NCBI GenBank assembly: GCA_028685945.1 | Contig: JAQUCZ010000071.1 | Coordinates: 1-6,348 of the forward strand | From: Sulfurimonadaceae bacterium | GTDB taxonomy: Bacteria; Campylobacterota; Campylobacteria; Campylobacterales; Sulfurimonadaceae | Direction: 5' to 3' | DNA: 6,348 nt | In this document: in pieces, positions 6,212 through 6,348 of the stretch | How positions within the stretch are numbered: the first letter of the stretch is position 1 | How the letters are laid out: each line of letters opens with the position of its first letter | Program-made: the position numbers and the translations under genes | Notes under the pieces: model-generated | Told to the model about the DNA's origin: nothing | Seen by the model: the letters and a program-made list of their open reading frames with translations, nothing else | Databases searched by the model: none

Positions 6212-6348
6212 GTGAGCTGGTTTAATTTTTTTGAAAACAAAACACGCCGCATACACCCATTCGGTCGGGGAATCAATGCAACGATTCCCAAAGATGAAGA
6301 GGATCTTTTTACAAAGTCGTACGAAGCTTTTTTGGAAAAAAAGACGCT
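6212..6348 (+). CDS. Hypothetical protein, N-terminal fragment (cut by window edge)
   Basis: An open frame begins after a TAG at 6188 and stays open to the window edge, about 45 residues from GTG at 6212. The peptide starts MSWFNFFENKTRRIHPFGRG and continues with INATIPKDEEDLFTKSYEAF. It has an aromatic and basic first half and an acidic-helical second half. There is no signal peptide or transmembrane segment in the visible part, and I do not recognise a domain. GTG is the only plausible start in this frame: no ATG lies between the upstream stop and the conserved-looking sequence. The ribosome site is weak (AGAGAGG at 6191-6197, 14 bases away). Coding is supported by the promoter immediately upstream and by protein-like composition. 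It is transcribed away from the pyrH operon, so a shared function is not implied. No function is assigned. Confidence 0.65.
   Translation, partial: MSWFNFFENKTRRIHPFGRGINATIPKDEEDLFTKSYEAFLEKKT

Overview
The window looks like a core chromosomal segment of a Campylobacterota (epsilonproteobacterial) organism, most likely a free-living Sulfuricurvum/Sulfurimonas-type bacterium. The main evidence is gene order. Read leftwards on the minus strand it runs pyrH, rpoZ, rel/spoT, tyrS, a nitronate-monooxygenase-like gene (fabX) and an AMIN-domain amidase. From memory, the same order occurs in Helicobacter pylori (HP0777 to HP0772) and Campylobacter jejuni (Cj1274c to Cj1269c). Base composition is moderate by eye, less AT-rich than those two pathogens, which is why an environmental sulfur-oxidising relative is suggested. 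The genus call is inference.

Layout from right to left. Positions 6212-6348 hold the start of an unrecognised gene on the plus strand, cut by the window edge. Positions 6041-6211 are the only real intergenic region. It carries two divergent promoters, each with a perfect TATAAT -10 box and no TTGACA-like -35, with a short inverted repeat between them. From 6040 down to the left edge, six minus-strand genes follow with gaps of 13, 10, 24, 0 and 7 bases, consistent with one operon transcribed from the pyrH promoter. I see no intrinsic terminator inside it. The last gene, the amidase, runs off the left edge.

How the genes fit together: PyrH makes UDP for pyrimidine nucleotide synthesis. RpoZ is the omega subunit of RNA polymerase. 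Rel is a full-length bifunctional ppGpp synthetase/hydrolase and may be the cell's only long RSH enzyme. TyrS charges tRNA-Tyr. The fifth gene would routinely be called nitronate monooxygenase, but it carries four cysteines in the arrangement expected of FabX, the FMN and [4Fe-4S] enzyme that makes unsaturated fatty acids in H. pylori. The sixth is a secreted N-acetylmuramoyl-L-alanine amidase. The operon therefore joins nucleotide supply, transcription and stringent response, translation, membrane lipid unsaturation and cell-wall turnover.

No mobile element, CRISPR array, tRNA, rRNA or phage gene is visible, and I do not see an undescribed multi-gene system. The points most worth checking are the FabX reassignment, the N-terminus of omega in relation to ppGpp binding, a 9-bp hairpin inside rel, and the unknown divergent gene.
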